DNA of 64,000 nt from Medicago truncatula (GCF_003473485.1 NC_053044.1:53794091-53858090), one strand, 5' to 3'. Positions 44,783 through 57,134 are shown, numbered from the stretch's first letter. A program made the numbers and translations. Notes: generated by a model not told the origin, from the letters alone.

Positions 44783-45537
44783 ATAAATCACACTTTTTAG
44801 TCCTTACAAAATTTTCTGTTAGTGTTTTTAGTCCCTGTTAAATTAAAATTTGTTTAATTATGCTTAAACTTCTAAATTATTGAAAGATTTTTTACATACA
44901 TATTCATAACATCGTAATACACTCTTTTGTAAAAAAAAAATTAGTTTTTTAACATGTAATGAATTAAATATGAATTTTTCTAAAAGCCAAATTTTCAAGA
45001 TTATATTAATGAAAATTTGGACTTAATAATAAAATTTTAAGTTACTTTTTTGCAAAGGAACTTTGTATAATATTCTAAGTAAGTATGTGAAAAATATGTT
45101 ACAAATTTAAAAGTTTAAGCACAATTAAGCAAATTTTAATTTTACAAGGACTAAAAGTATGTGTTGGTCTCTGTTAAATTAAAATTTGTTTAATTATACT
45201 TAAACTTTTATATTTTTAAATGATTTTTGACAGACATGTTAAGAACATTATAATAATCTCTTTTATAAAAAAATTAGAATTTTTTAACATGTAATGAATT
45301 AAATATAATTTTTTTAAAACGCCAAAAATTCAAGATAAAACTAACGAAAATTTGGACCTAAAAATAAAATTTTGAGCTAATTTATTGTGGCGGAACCTTT
45401 TATAATGTTTTAAACAAGTATGTAAAAAATCATTAAAAAATTTAAAATTTTAAGCATAATTAAACAAATTTTAATTTAATAGAGACTAAAAACACTAACG
45501 AAAAATTTTGCAGAGACGAAAAAGTGTAATTTATTGG
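44783..45537. mobile_element. Inverted-repeat element (TTAGTCCCTATAAA type)
   Basis: The left arm (about 44783-44875) with CACACTTTTTAGTCC, GTTAGTGTTTTTAGTCCCTG and TTAAATTAAAATTTGTTTAATT is the reverse complement of the right arm (about 45445-45537). A third, partial copy of the left arm starts near 45170 in direct orientation, so the element is duplicated internally. No coding sequence is seen. Confidence 0.65.
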
Positions 45538-45633
45538 TGACGGAAGTTGTTTGCGATGGAATTTTGTTAAGCTAGTAACGGATTACTATCGTCTCTAATT
45601 TTTTATTTTTTTATTTTTAGTGATTAATTAAAT

Positions 45634-45786
45634 GATATTGTTGATGATGCTGAAGTTGAAAAGCATAATATCCACAACTCACATCCCTCTGTGTCCCGTA
45701 TGAATTTGGAGATGGGGATTCATGAAGATGATATTCGGGATGAACTAGAGAATAAAATAAAAAGGAGTTGCATGTGCCGCACTTAA
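45634..45786 (+). pseudogene. Fragment of the RING-H2 gene (central acidic region)
   Basis: In one frame this reads DIVDDAEVEKHNIHNSHPSV, then NLEMGIHEDDIRDELENK, ending in a stop after 50 residues. It is collinear with residues of about 97-133 of the RING-H2 protein encoded at 49958 (DDDADVENHSDNSQP...LEIQECDIGDELEME). The RING domain and the N-terminal half are missing and there is no start codon, so this is a broken partial duplicate. Confidence 0.7.
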
Positions 45787-47680
45787 TTTGATATATGAAA
45801 GCCATTGAATTAATTTAATTTAATGGTTGAGATTTGGTATAAGTTATCATCAGAAGTTATATATTCTCTCTGTCTCTTAATGTAACCTCTCTTTGTTTTT
45901 TTCACATTTTTTAAGAAAAATTGTCAGTGTAATTAATATGTCTGTTTTATGTATTAATATTACCAAATTGTCATTTGTTTGTATGTGTATTAAATTTGAC
46001 TTTTCATATTTCAAGACAAGTTAGTAGTATTAATTAGGGGTATGTTTAGGAAAAATAATAAATGTATTTAGTAATTTGAAAAAGGTTTTACATTAGGGAC
46101 AAAACTAAAATCAAATGGATGCTCGCATATAGAAACAGATGAAGTATATAATAAAAGTTTAAATATTCAACTTTTATAATTCATTAATTAAGTTCAACGA
46201 TTACTTGCTGAGTTGAATTTCTCAAGTTAACTCAATTCATTACAAGCCCTATGTGGAAAAATGTGTGTGACAATGCAGACAAGAAACGAGACCGAGGTGT
46301 ACTTTAGTAGCCAAAGGAAATGAGAATTTCAGAAATAAGAAAATCTGCTGACTTTTCTTTGCCCAAAATAAAAAATTGGCTACAACAGTCAACAAGTGAA
46401 TTGGAAGTTCTAAGTTTGGAAATGTGCATATCAGAACACACAATAAGCTGTTACTTTTATAGTTTTTTGGGGTTGAATTATTTGTATAGTTAATTAAATT
46501 AATATTAATAACCCCTTTAGAATTTACAAACATAAATATTAGAATTTGAATATATAAAATTAGTTATAAAAATTTAAAATTATTTTCTTAAGTATTATAT
46601 ATATAAAGTTGGTGGTACCCCTTCCCGAATTTGTATATGCAAGAGTTTTAGTGCAACAAACTATCTTTTTCTTTCTTAAGTTAATCGAGTCAGTTTTATA
46701 AACAAACTTAATTTTTAACTAAAATTCAGCTCATTTGATCCAGAAACCTAATGGAAGTGAAACTTCAATTTCAATTTATTTACATTTTATGATGCTACAT
46801 GAAAAAAGTTGATTCCAAATTTTAAAACAAAAATTAAAAAGCAACTCCTCCATAGGAGAATTTCTTTTGTTTGATGAACATACTTTCTGTACGAGATGAT
46901 TACTGAGATTGATATTGATCTGATTGAAATATTGTTGCAAGGCCAGATAATTTGCTCAGACTTGAGACTCACACTTGATTTGATTGTGTAATTCCATCTC
47001 GTTGCTTAAAGGTTTTTTTTTTTTTTTAAGGAATCTCGTAGCTTAAAGATTAACATTTTAAAAAAGGTTTGTCTAACATGTGCAGTATTGCACATGTAAA
47101 GGTAACTAAAAGTAGTAACTTATAATTGAAAACCAACAATTATTGATTAAAAGTTACATATTTAATATAAAAAACACAAGTTCCAAGTCAAAGTTACTAC
47201 TTTAAACTTCTTAGCATGTGCAAAAAACTCTTCCAAAAATTGATGTGAATTTACTCAAATGGGGCACTATGGGAAATGAAGGAATCCAAGCAAGAAAATA
47301 AAAAAATATGATCACGGTTGAAGAAAGGAAAAGATTTCCTTCAAATTTTGTAAGCGACGAGAAAAGGAAATGGAGAGGAAATTGCAGGCGCCACACTTTT
47401 GATTTCTTTTAATTTAACTAATGTAAATCATTATACACACACATTTGCTAACTTAGACCATCAAAGAACATCAAGGTTCAAAATAGCAAAAATGTATTTT
47501 TATTTGAACAAAAAAACTAATATCCACTAATGTAAATCAATTTAAAGTAAGAGATAATTTAGTAAATATTCCTCAAACTATCAGTTATAAAATAAAAGTG
47601 GGTCTAAGTTAGCAAATTGGTGTAATTTAACAAATATGTTTTAATCATAAAAAAAAAAAAAAACAACTATGTTTTAATGA
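45787..47680. other. Spacer without recognisable genes
   Basis: AT-rich throughout. Minus-strand open frames at 46249-46533, 46787-46972 and 47211-47396 have no recognisable motifs. The phrases CTAACTTAGACC and GTCTAAGTTAGCAAAT appear near 47450 and 47602 as inverted copies, and the second recurs near 48108, so the area around the next element is itself an older repeat. Confidence 0.4.
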
Positions 47681-47689
47681 AAATTACTA

Positions 47690-48060
47690 GGTCAAATGAA
47701 TCTAAAGGTCTTTTAAGTTTTTCATTTTTCCCAAAGTGGTCATTTAAGTTTCAAAAGTCTCAAACAAGTCCTTTTTGTCTTGCATTGTAGATAACATAGT
47801 TGGTAATTGCTTCCTTGAACTCATCTTTGGTACCAAATTTGGCTCCTAACACTCACTTAAAATCAGTAATCTTTTTAGGCATGGCAAATGGTGGGTAATG
47901 CTCTTTGTTGCTATAATCTGAATCATCACCATCATCCTCTAAAAGGACTTGTTTGAAACGATTCAAAAACTAAAAGGACTTGTTTGAGACTTTTGAAACT
48001 TAAAGGATCACTTTGGAAAAAACAAAAAAAAACTTAAAAGACCTTTAAATGCATTTGACC
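47690..48060 (-). mobile_element. Mutator deletion derivative with transposase fragment and 9-bp duplication
   Basis: The ends pair over about 85 bases: GGTCAAATGAATCTAAAGGT at the left and, in reverse, GGTCAAATGCATTTAAAGGT at the right, continuing through TTTCAAAAGTCTCAAACAAG. AAATTACTA flanks both sides (47681-47689 and 48061-48069), as expected for a Mutator-like element. The middle (about 47945-47785, minus strand) reads EDDGDDSDYSNKEHYPPFAM, then a stop where Trp would be expected, then LGAKFGTKDEFKEAITNYVI. That is the acidic lead-in and start of the MuDR N-terminal DNA-binding domain (F...EFKEAIxxY). Almost all of the transposase is deleted. Confidence 0.9.
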
Positions 48061-48069
48061 AAATTACTA

Positions 48070-49891
48070 AAGTAAACCTCAAGTTATTTGTACTAAAATA
48101 AAAGTGGGTCTAAGTTAGCAAATACGTTTAAATGAAAATTACTAAAGTAACCCTTAAGCTATTAATTTTAAATAATAAAGATGAAAGACATTTTTGTCCA
48201 AATGAAAATGTGCACTTTGCTAACTTGAATCTTCATGTTTCCCGCTCAAAAACATGAAGAAGTTAGCAAGTCTACTTCCACTTATATATATATATATATA
48301 TATAACTTACTCCCACTCAAAATCATGAATAAGTCAACAAGCCTACTTCCACTTGCTATTGATAAAAAAATCATGTTCTACCATTTTGAACTACTATTAA
48401 TTGAAGGCTAGTTTTGTAAATTTGTTTTTAAAAACCATAATTGTTTTTTTAAATTCAATTTACTATATCAATTGGACATCGTTCGTTAGACATTGACAAT
48501 AAGATGTGTTATCCTGTAAGGGCGGATGTATTTATCTTGTAGGCGTAGTTTTATGAAACGGAAATAACTCTTTTGCATGACTAATCAGCATGTGAGAAAG
48601 ACTCGTTTTATCGGCACCATAACCAAATTCAACATCATCTCAATCTGATAAATGACTTGTCAACATTTGATTGGATTCGTCATGATAGAGACGACACACA
48701 ATTGATATTAGAAAAATCACTGAATATATATATATATATTCCAAAGATGGATGAGTTTAAATGCTCTGATCTTGCATTACTCTTGACCAATTGCTATTTG
48801 TGCAAGAAATTTGATAGGTTTTTAGGATTAAGGTTTAGGATTGTTGATTTCCCATTAACTTTTGAAACATTAATGTGGATTGTTAGCTTATTTTTGGCTT
48901 TCTTAATCGCTAGTACTATTGATCTCATCCTTCAAAAAAAAGAAAGTACTATTGTCTCAAAATATGGATGAAGAATGTCTTAACACATGATCCCTCTAAT
49001 GAGCAATGTTATGGGCAGACGCTTCAACACTCTCCCTTGGCCACCCTCTCTTTGATTGGGCCATGTCTCATACATGTTTTAAACTACTATCATTTTTGGC
49101 TACCGGTTCTATACCTGCTCATTAATATATATTTGATTTTTTTTATATTTTTTTTACTGTTAATTTATCTTTTTCGGCTTTCATCCAGCAACCCACAACC
49201 ATTTGAAGGGTCATTTCAATTAAAAAATAATGTTATAATTGATCTTTGTACTGCTAACAGAGCAAGAAATAAAGCTTCCATTGTCAAAAGGGTGGTTCAG
49301 GTTCACCTTTGAAGAACCTGCATCAAATTGGATTCATGGGGAATTTACCAAATCAAATAAATAGAGCACAATGATCACCTAGTAAACAAAGAACCCATTT
49401 TTTACACATGCATCAATTTGGACTTTGAAACTTGCTGAAAATTAAAAGCAAATTTCATATGGGTGTGGGTTTTAATTTGCAGATGAGAGAAAGAAAGAAA
49501 AAAATACAAAATCCAAAAACCCAGAAGTTAGATGTTGTTTGATTTGGTGTGGGTTTTAATTTGTTGTTTTGGCCTCAGAAGTTAGATGTGGTTCATATCA
49601 ATTACGTACTTTTTTTTTTTTTTTTTGTAAATAAGGATATAGTATTAAAAAAAAGGATATTGCATTATTCCTCTAAAAATAAAAATATTCTAAACAAAAA
49701 TATAAATTATAAATCATAATAATATTCAAACGATATCTTATTTTAAATATAAACTATATTTTAAATCTGAAATCTCAAAAAAAATATTTAGCATATTATT
49801 AAACATTGTTTTATATTAAAAGTAAAGACAATATTCTATTGATTTTCTTTCAAAATTGAATCCAACTTATCTTGAAGTGAAAGTCTTTTTC
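48070..49891. other. Spacer upstream of the RING-H2 gene
   Basis: TA repeats are at about 48280-48304 and 48727-48740. Two open frames (48657-48971 and 48968-49312) translate to hydrophobic, AT-codon-rich sequence with no domain I recognise. The phrase GAAGTTAGATGTKGTT with TTGGTGTGGGTTTTAATTTG occurs more than once between 49465 and 49590. No gene is called. Confidence 0.4.
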
Positions 49892-49900
49892 TATATATAA
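49892..49900 (+). promoter_or_regulatory. Probable TATA box of the RING-H2 gene
   Basis: TATATATAA lies 58-66 bases before the ATG at 49958. That would put the transcription start about 30 bases upstream of the coding sequence, consistent with a short plant leader. Confidence 0.55.
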
Positions 49901-49957
49901 CGAGTGCAACACCCTCCAAAATAGAAATCAAAGAAATTAATTTTCCTCTTAGTGGTC

Positions 49958-50599
49958 ATGGCACCATATGAATGTTATAGGAATCATGAGCATCCAAGTC
50001 CCACAGATTTGTTCAAATTCAATGTCTGTATTCGTTATTACTTTGCTAACTCAAATCACATACACCATGAAATTACCTTCAACAACCTTCCAACCATTGC
50101 ATGCCGAAAATTCTTCAGGCAAGAGGGTCGACTTTACCTACTGACACATTTATCTAAGGAACCCTTAACCTTAGATACGCTTGATTACATAATAACTCAA
50201 ATGACATATGCAATTCAACAATCATACAATATTGATTTTGATTATGATGATGATGCTGATGTTGAAAATCATTCGGATAATTCACAACCACGTGAGTTTT
50301 CTATGAGCTTGATATTGGAGATTCAAGAATGTGATATTGGTGATGAACTAGAGATGGAACTTGTTAACGATGAAGAAGGATATGAAGAATCCATAGAAGA
50401 ATTTGGAACTTGTGCTATATGTATGGATGAGTTTGATCATGTCGATATTAATAATGATATTGGCACATCAAGGATATTCAGGATGCCTTGTAATCATGTG
50501 TTTCACCAACAATGCATTGTGAAGTGGCTACAAACTAGCCATACATGTCCCTTGTGTCGATACCAAATGCCCACTACTCTCTCTAATAGAAAGAATTGA
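49958..50599 (+). CDS. RING-H2 finger protein, probable E3 ubiquitin ligase
   Basis: This is an intronless gene for 213 residues from the first ATG (MAPYECYRNHEH). A GTG two codons earlier is open but should not be a plant start. The C-terminal RING-H2 has C152-x2-C155-x22-C178-x-H180-x2-H183-x2-C186-x10-C197-x2-C200, with the usual W190 and P198. The central part is acidic (residues 93-147: DFDYDDDADVE, then ELVNDEEGYEESIEE). The N-terminal half (residues 1-90) has no recognised domain and no membrane segment. RING-H2 proteins bring a ubiquitin-loaded E2 to a target; no substrate can be inferred. A broken copy of the acidic region lies 4.2 kb upstream at 45634, so the gene has been partly duplicated locally. 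Confidence 0.88.
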   Translation: MAPYECYRNHEHPSPTDLFKFNVCIRYYFANSNHIHHEITFNNLPTIACRKFFRQEGRLYLLTHLSKEPLTLDTLDYIITQMTYAIQQSYNIDFDYDDDADVENHSDNSQPREFSMSLILEIQECDIGDELEMELVNDEEGYEESIEEFGTCAICMDEFDHVDINNDIGTSRIFRMPCNHVFHQQCIVKWLQTSHTCPLCRYQMPTTLSNRKN

Positions 50600-51594
50600 A
50601 ATTAACCTTATCGAAGATGAGAAGGGAGAACAAGGAGAGATATTATACTATATTTTATTTTACTTTTTTATGATTTGTAATTTTTATTTATTTTTTCATG
50701 GATGCTAAGTTATTTTTTTATCACTTTGATTTTCTTTTTCTTATCTATTTTATTAGTTTGATAGGATAGTGAATACGATATGATATTGATACGTGAAAAT
50801 TTTAAAATTTAAGATACGATTTGGTTGGAATACTTTAATAAAAAATTCAATTTAAAATAACATATCTTTTTTTTTTTGGTCCAATTTAAAATAACATATC
50901 TAAATGCATAATATTAGATTAATTTTTTTTATCTAAAAATTCAATTTATATAAAGTTCATAGAGAATGCACGTTATTTCTCCTTTGGGTGATGGCTCTTT
51001 GCATCCCTTTTGAATTGAAAAAAAGAGAATGTAAAAAGGTGCAGTTCTTGAATTTTATAATGAATGAATTGAGCTCGTGACTTACGGTATAGATGCAAAT
51101 TGCAATCATGCAAATACCCACAAATCTGATATCTAGTACCGTCAAAAGAGAGAAACAGCCAAAAAAAATAATTGATTGGATCTACTCTAGCATGCAATTA
51201 TTCATTATTTTAATAAACGTGTTTTTGTTGATTAATTTTATTTAAGGGAAATGTTATACGGTATCTTTGGGGCACTTTTTAAGAACCATAAATAGTAGTA
51301 AGTATTTATAAAAATATATAATCAATGCAATAGAAATCAAAATATTTGACTTTTTTAAAGAATAATTACTTATTTTAAAATCTTTAAAGAATGCCCTAAA
51401 GACACTCGTTAACGAGACCGATTATTTAAAGACAAGTTTAAATCCAATTCTTTTCTACAAACCAAACAAATTTATTTCACATTATGATTTATTGGGATCA
51501 AGCACCCAGGTGAGACTCACACAACACTACAAAAAGAAAAGAGATGAATTACAAACACACATGACAGAACACATACATAAGGATAGACACCTAC
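50600..51594. other. Convergent intergenic region
   Basis: Between the RING-H2 stop and the stop of the first sarcosine oxidase gene. It should hold both 3' UTRs. AATTTAAAATAACATATCT occurs twice close together (about 50851 and 50883). No gene is seen. Confidence 0.4.
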
Positions 51595-52767
51595 CTAAAT
51601 CTTAGATGCCATTTGGAATCTTCCAATCCTAAAATGTTTCAAGTCAACCTCATTAGTTTCCCCATCCACCACAAGTTGAGTCAATATCTTACCAATAACT
51701 GGAGCCATCTTAAACCCATGACCCGAAAACCCAACACCCAAAACCACATTTTTTCCAAACTCACCACCCAAAAAATCAATCACAAAATCCTCATCTGGTG
51801 TCATTGAATACATGCAAGATTGTTTCACCACTGGCTCACTTGAATCAACAACCCCACCAAATATCCCTTCAACCCATTCCTTCAACTCATTCATCATCAC
51901 AACTGAGCCCCACGGTCTCTTATCCGGGTCACACAACCGACCACCATGGACCGCGGCTTTAATCAAACCCGGATACTCCAAAACGGGTGTTCCGTATACA
52001 TAAGCCTTACCAAAGCTAGCAAAAGTTGGAAAATCACCACCAATTACGAATTTACCTTCATGCCCTTTTTTAATCCTCCAGTAACAAACATGAGTCTCCA
52101 CGGGTTTTATCGGAATTTCAACTCCGCTAATTCTCTTAACTAACTTATTCGCCCACGCTCCAACAGTTACCACACATTTTTTACCGCGAAACTTTTCACC
52201 ATTCGCGGTAAAAACTACAACACCTCCATCGTTTTTGATATCAGTCACCTTTGTGTTGTCTTTCAAAACAGCACCGTTTTTGTAGGCGAGTGTCTGAAAC
52301 ATGGCAGTGGCTTTCGTGGGCTTCAGTATGCCACCGTATTCAGTGGACAAGCCCACCCAGTTTGCCGGTAAGTTAAATTTCCCGGAGAATTTCTCGGCAA
52401 CTTGCTGGTGGTTGAGGAGCTGGTGAGGGATTTTATGTTTCCGGCAGTTTTCGACGACGGAATGGACGACTGGGTCGTTGAATGGGCCCATGTCAAGGTG
52501 CTGGGCTTTGAAATAAACGTTGTAGCCCACTTGGGCCTGGGCTTCTTTCCAAAGTTTGTATGATTCCATCACCATAGGGTAGTAATGGTTTTGAATATAG
52601 GTAGCACGAATTGTGCGGGATTCACCGTGGGAAGAGCCACGGTGGTGGAGAAAGTCAAATTGTTCAAGCAAGAGTGTTTTGAGACCCCTTTTGGCTGCTT
52701 GGTAGGCGGTGGAACTTCCCATGACGCCGGCTCCGACAATAATCACGTCAAACTGAGAATCCTCCAT
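51595..52767 (-). CDS. Sarcosine/pipecolate oxidase-like FAD enzyme, copy 1
   Basis: This is an intronless gene for 390 residues, taking MEDSQFDV as start; an ATG four codons earlier (52779) is possible but does not match the paralogue. The FAD-binding GAGVMG follows a VIIV strand near the N-terminus, then LLLEQF and HHRGSSHGESRTIR, the family's His/Arg substrate region. C318 in CMYSMTPDEDF matches the cysteine that holds FAD covalently in monomeric sarcosine oxidase. The enzyme class demethylates sarcosine or oxidises pipecolate with H2O2 release; the Arabidopsis relative is peroxisomal. The C-terminus is ASKI: SKI is a weak but plausible PTS1. It is a tandem partner of the gene at 61764, and the two proteins agree over their whole length except the last few residues. 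Confidence 0.92.
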   Translation of the reverse strand: MEDSQFDVIIVGAGVMGSSTAYQAAKRGLKTLLLEQFDFLHHRGSSHGESRTIRATYIQNHYYPMVMESYKLWKEAQAQVGYNVYFKAQHLDMGPFNDPVVHSVVENCRKHKIPHQLLNHQQVAEKFSGKFNLPANWVGLSTEYGGILKPTKATAMFQTLAYKNGAVLKDNTKVTDIKNDGGVVVFTANGEKFRGKKCVVTVGAWANKLVKRISGVEIPIKPVETHVCYWRIKKGHEGKFVIGGDFPTFASFGKAYVYGTPVLEYPGLIKAAVHGGRLCDPDKRPWGSVVMMNELKEWVEGIFGGVVDSSEPVVKQSCMYSMTPDEDFVIDFLGGEFGKNVVLGVGFSGHGFKMAPVIGKILTQLVVDGETNEVDLKHFRIGRFQMASKI

Positions 52768-52862
52768 GGATAGGATCAAGTTTTTAACAAGGGAAAAGGA
52801 TTGAGGGAGTTGAGTGTTGGTGATGCTGATGCAGTGTGTGTTGGCATTTGTTTAATTGTATG

Positions 52863-52873
52863 TCAATATATAG
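52863..52873 (-). promoter_or_regulatory. Probable TATA box of sarcosine oxidase copy 1
   Basis: On the minus strand the sequence is CTATATATTG, about 96-106 bases before the chosen ATG. It is the only strong TATA-like site in the proximal promoter. Confidence 0.45.
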
Positions 52874-53387
52874 AAAGGGTGGAATCTCTTTTGCTGCGCA
52901 TGGTACTACACGACATATATTTGTTGTTTTTTTTTTGCGTAATTTATAACTAGTGGAAGCCATGCATGTGGTCAATTATTTTCACGTTACAGAAAAGAAA
53001 ATATGACAATTTGAAGTAATGAATAATAATGACGGAAGTCTAAAGTCTTACATATTCAAGCAGAAAACTAACTTTTGACAGATGAAATCCAAACTCATCA
53101 AAGTATATGTAACAAAGCCGAGTAGCAATTGAAGTTGTATTGGAGTATCCTATTCATGATTTTTTTTCCCCATGTGAATAGGTTTTTTTTATTGGAGATT
53201 AATCTCTCAATTTAGGTAGTTTTGCAATAGATGACACAATTTTTACTTAAGGGATTTAACACTTCAAGACTGAATTTGATCCGAGATTTTGAGTTAAGTT
53301 GAAAGAGAGCTCTTACCATATTATTATATTGCTTTTGTAGACTCTTGAACAATAGAATGTATACATGTTGCTGAACTTCGTCTTATG
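52874..53387. other. Promoter-side spacer of sarcosine oxidase copy 1
   Basis: No gene is seen. Directly upstream are CATGCATG (52962-52969) and T-runs. Nothing else stands out. Confidence 0.35.
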
Positions 53388-53395
53388 AGATAGCT

Positions 53396-53688
53396 CAGGG
53401 CCGTATCTGAGGTAAGACGACTGTCCTAGGCCTAAAAAAATAAGTGTGAAATTTGGGCCCAACAAAAAAAATTGGGGCTCATTAAACCCTAAAATAATTA
53501 CTTAAATTCTAATAGAATGTGTGGTTGTTAGTAATAGGCTTAGTTCTTTGTGACCAATTTATAATTTATTGTGATGTTATAAATTTCTAGCCTTCTATCA
53601 TCCTAAACTCTTCCGTCAAAATCACTATAGAAATTTGATTAAAATTGTAGGTTCGTCATAGGCCACCAAATTCTCATAACCGGCCTTG
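53396..53688. mobile_element. hAT-type MITE, 293 bases
   Basis: It begins CAGGGCCGTATCTGAGG and its right end in reverse reads CAAGGCCGGTTATGAGA, inverted repeats with a few mismatches. AGATAGCT (53388-53395) and AGATATCT (53689-53696) match at seven of eight positions, an aged 8-bp duplication. CAGGGCCGG-type ends are common among hAT elements. Confidence 0.75.
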
Positions 53689-53696
53689 AGATATCT

Positions 53697-56599
53697 ATAC
53701 ACATCATTATAATTAAAATAAAATATGAATATCATTTATAAAAGATATCCTTATTTACTTATAAAGACTAGAATGTGTTTTTTTTTACATTTGAGGGACT
53801 AACTTTTTTTTTTAGAGGATGCGAGGGACTAACTTGATCATTTTAATTTTTTGGGTATATATAATCCACGTAATCGTTTAAGAAACTATTCAATTCAATT
53901 ATCAATTTTTTGGTTCAGAAGCTGATTAATGTGTCCCACTGGCCGATTAAAGTTGTATTATTTTTTCAGAGACTAATATGTTCGTATGCCAAATATTAAT
54001 GAGGTACTAATACTAACAGCTAGCTGTTTTCAATGGTGAAAGGGATATGATATCATAGGGCCCATTATTTACCTCTTGCAATGCTCTTTGTCTTGATGAG
54101 AAGAATTGTGGGGAGAGAGTAACATGGTTTTCATGTGCCAAATGAAAGGTAAAGTCACCATCAACTTAATTTAAAGACTATGACATTTGCTTGAGTTACG
54201 TACACTTCTTAGCGCATGCATCATATATGTTGGTAAAGAACAGAAATTAGATTGCTGGCCTTTTCTATCTCTTTCATTTTTTTCTCTCCAATTAATCTCA
54301 TTCGTAGATCATGAAGAGTCTATGCAAGGAAGGTGACATCCACTTAACTAGTTCCTCACATAGAAATAGTTAATGTATGGTGATTCGCATCTGTGTAGTT
54401 AACATAGGAGTATATACCAAAATCAATACAGAAAATAAGAATAAATGAATGAAACTGTGCAGTTAGATCATAAATTCAGAAAACTAGTTGTGAGGGGTTT
54501 GAGTAATATAATATGCATGATCGAAAATCCAAAGTTCAAATCACACTGTTTCCATTACACAAAAAAAAAATATCGCAGACTGAAAGTATATTTTAACTAG
54601 GGTATTATGATTCAATTGCGGTGATATTATATTTTATCCACAACGTTATCATTGTTTGCCATTAAGAAAAACACATCTACGCATGAAGACAAAAGACAAA
54701 TATTTAGGACATGGCCGTATACGAGTACTAGTACTGATTAGTTTTGGAGGATCATTTTCTAATACCAACACATTAGACGTTGATGGTTTAATTGATTAGG
54801 CAGGACCACACAGAAAGCCAAGACAATACCAAGCACTACACTGTACACACACTAGTCATGACACGTAGTAGGTTGAGAAAGTTATTTCATCTATTTCACT
54901 GCATTCTAAAATTACAAAAGGCCAAACCCTTACATTTTATTGAATCAAGTTAAAATTAACTTTATACAAATGTCACAAATTCTCCTAAAAAAATATGTCG
55001 CAAATTATTCTAGGTGTGTGCTTATATTAATTAATATATCTATATGAACAGATAAGTTTCAATAAAATAAAAAACTATAACCAACCTCCATGATCAGTGA
55101 AAGGAAAGAAAAGAAAAAAAAACGAAGGGATTTTACACATTGGAACAATTATTATTTTCAAAATAATATTAGCATTTGCCATGATAATGGAATACCAACT
55201 ATGCTAACATTTGTCATAAAAATTAGAATTATAATTTACACTAAGCTTTAACCCATGCCCATGCAACTGAGTTTTGTTGGAGTTATTCTAGCTAGTCCTA
55301 GTTTATTTTGGTTCAATTACAGAGACGACGGTAACTATGATTACCGTACCTACACTTTCTGTTGTTATTCCCTTTTCACTAAGAATTCAGAATGCTTTCC
55401 TTTGTTCCTCTTACATTTCCTTCAATTTCCTTTGCACTGTAATTTTTATGAACCAAAACTTTGACCTTCCAAATTCCTGCAAATATAACCAATATCAACT
55501 GAGCTAAGGAAGAAACAGAGCATTCAAATTGAATTAGAATAAGAAAAATGATAATAATAGAATAGAAAGCGGGAACTATAACAAGAGGAAACAAATTCAT
55601 TTGACCGTCCCGTTATAAAATCCTAGTAATACAGTCTGGCTGGTTTTCAGAATAAGGTTCAAATGTGCTTAAAATTCAAATATTAAATTAGCCTAGAGCA
55701 TAAACGAGAACAACTTAAGCTATTCTCAATAAAAATGTTGCAGAATGTAACTTTTTAAAATGCAATTGCTACAAGTAAATGTGTCAATGACCTTTGATAC
55801 AAACACAATTTATTTATTCATCGAAAAAGATTATATATATGTATACACAATTTATTTATTCAAGTGAACAGAATCAGCAAAAGTAACAGCTTCATAAAGC
55901 GTAATCAAAGAAAACGGTTAAAGCAGAACCCCTGGGGTGGTGATTTTCAAAGCTAAACCTCTTGTTCCAAAGAAACAAAGTAAACGTTAGAATGATGAGA
56001 GCCACAATCCAATTTGCAGAATGATGAGAGAAAACAGCTTAACTGCACACTAATTCTACTTTTTACGGTCATCTATACATTTTAGAAAGTTAGTGGAAGC
56101 TAAACACTTCAATCCAACCTAATACTATGTGTGCTTGCCAACTAGCGCCTAATAGATAGTTTAATAGAAAATCCAGTCGTACACATTCATCGTTAACCAT
56201 TTTTTCTTATTTTTGGAGTTAAAGAGGATTCCAAACGAACAGTTCAGAGATATAAAGTCCCTATAGAATCCACAAAAAATAAATGACTAATTTGAGCTGG
56301 AGCTTGGAACCACTACTATATCCCAAAGCTGCTTAAGCATGTGCACAGGAGTTAGCTTCACAATATGTGCGACATATTTTCACTTCCCAATCTAGCTCCA
56401 ACAAACCTATTCCCAACACCACTCACTGTCAGTCACTGGTTTACGGCTACACAGGGTCTGCACCACAACCTTTGACTTTGAGTCAACACTTAACTCTACT
56501 TTCCGAAAACCATATTGCCTTGCTAATTCCAAACTTTCCAACATGCCCTATAGCTCATCAACATACGCAGTGCAGCTTCGAAAAATCACTTAACCATTC
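53697..56599. other. Spacer between hAT MITE and LINE remains
   Basis: I see no gene or clear element. GAGGGACTAACTT occurs twice (53793 and 53823). Positions 55810-55860 contain a short direct repeat (ACACAATTTATTTATTCA). The open frames at 55255-55464 (+) and 55379-55600 (-) overlap on opposite strands and neither has recognisable motifs. Confidence 0.4.
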
Positions 56600-57134
56600 A
56601 CCTTCATCTCTTCTTAATAGTCCTCCCTCCCACCATGACTTTCGCTGTCTGAATTAATTGTAATCTATCCTGCCAAAGGTGGCTGCCAACCAACCTGAAT
56701 TTGACTGTTTTCTGTCGCAGCAGATAACACATCAGCAGTAGCAACCTGCTTATACTGTCGCGGCGCCCGAGTGACGATCTCAATCCACGGAGTGGCCTTC
56801 CAAAATTGTCGCAGTGAATCTCCAAGTTCATCCACATCCTCAATGAGTGTCAAGCTATAGCCCACAAAGAGGACCAATCTTTTGGCTCTGTCATGTTCCT
56901 ATGGGTTAAAATTAGATGAATCCACTCATAAGTTTACAGAAAGAAAAAGAAAAAAAACTGGTTCCTGAACTCATCTTCTACTAGTCGGATCCACACCCTC
57001 AAGCACGTGTAAAGTAGTCTCAAAAGTATCACCTCGGCTCAATGTTTACGAAAAGCTTCTCCCAAATGCAATGTATGCTTCCTATAGTTAGTTCACAAAT
57101 GATCATGACTAACTAACTATCCGCATAAAGTGTC

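Noticed and set aside
48657..49312. Two adjacent open frames with hydrophobic segments
   Set aside because: The sequence is AT-rich with no recognisable domain, no conserved spacing and no promoter evidence; the frames abut by coincidence.
56665..56919. Possible terminal exon of an unknown host gene
   Set aside because: At first it looked like a spliced exon (acceptor-like CCATAG, balanced codons), but QIQVGWQPPLAG followed by ITINSDSE matches the linker before RNase H in plant LINEs, and the other LINE blocks lie upstream in order.
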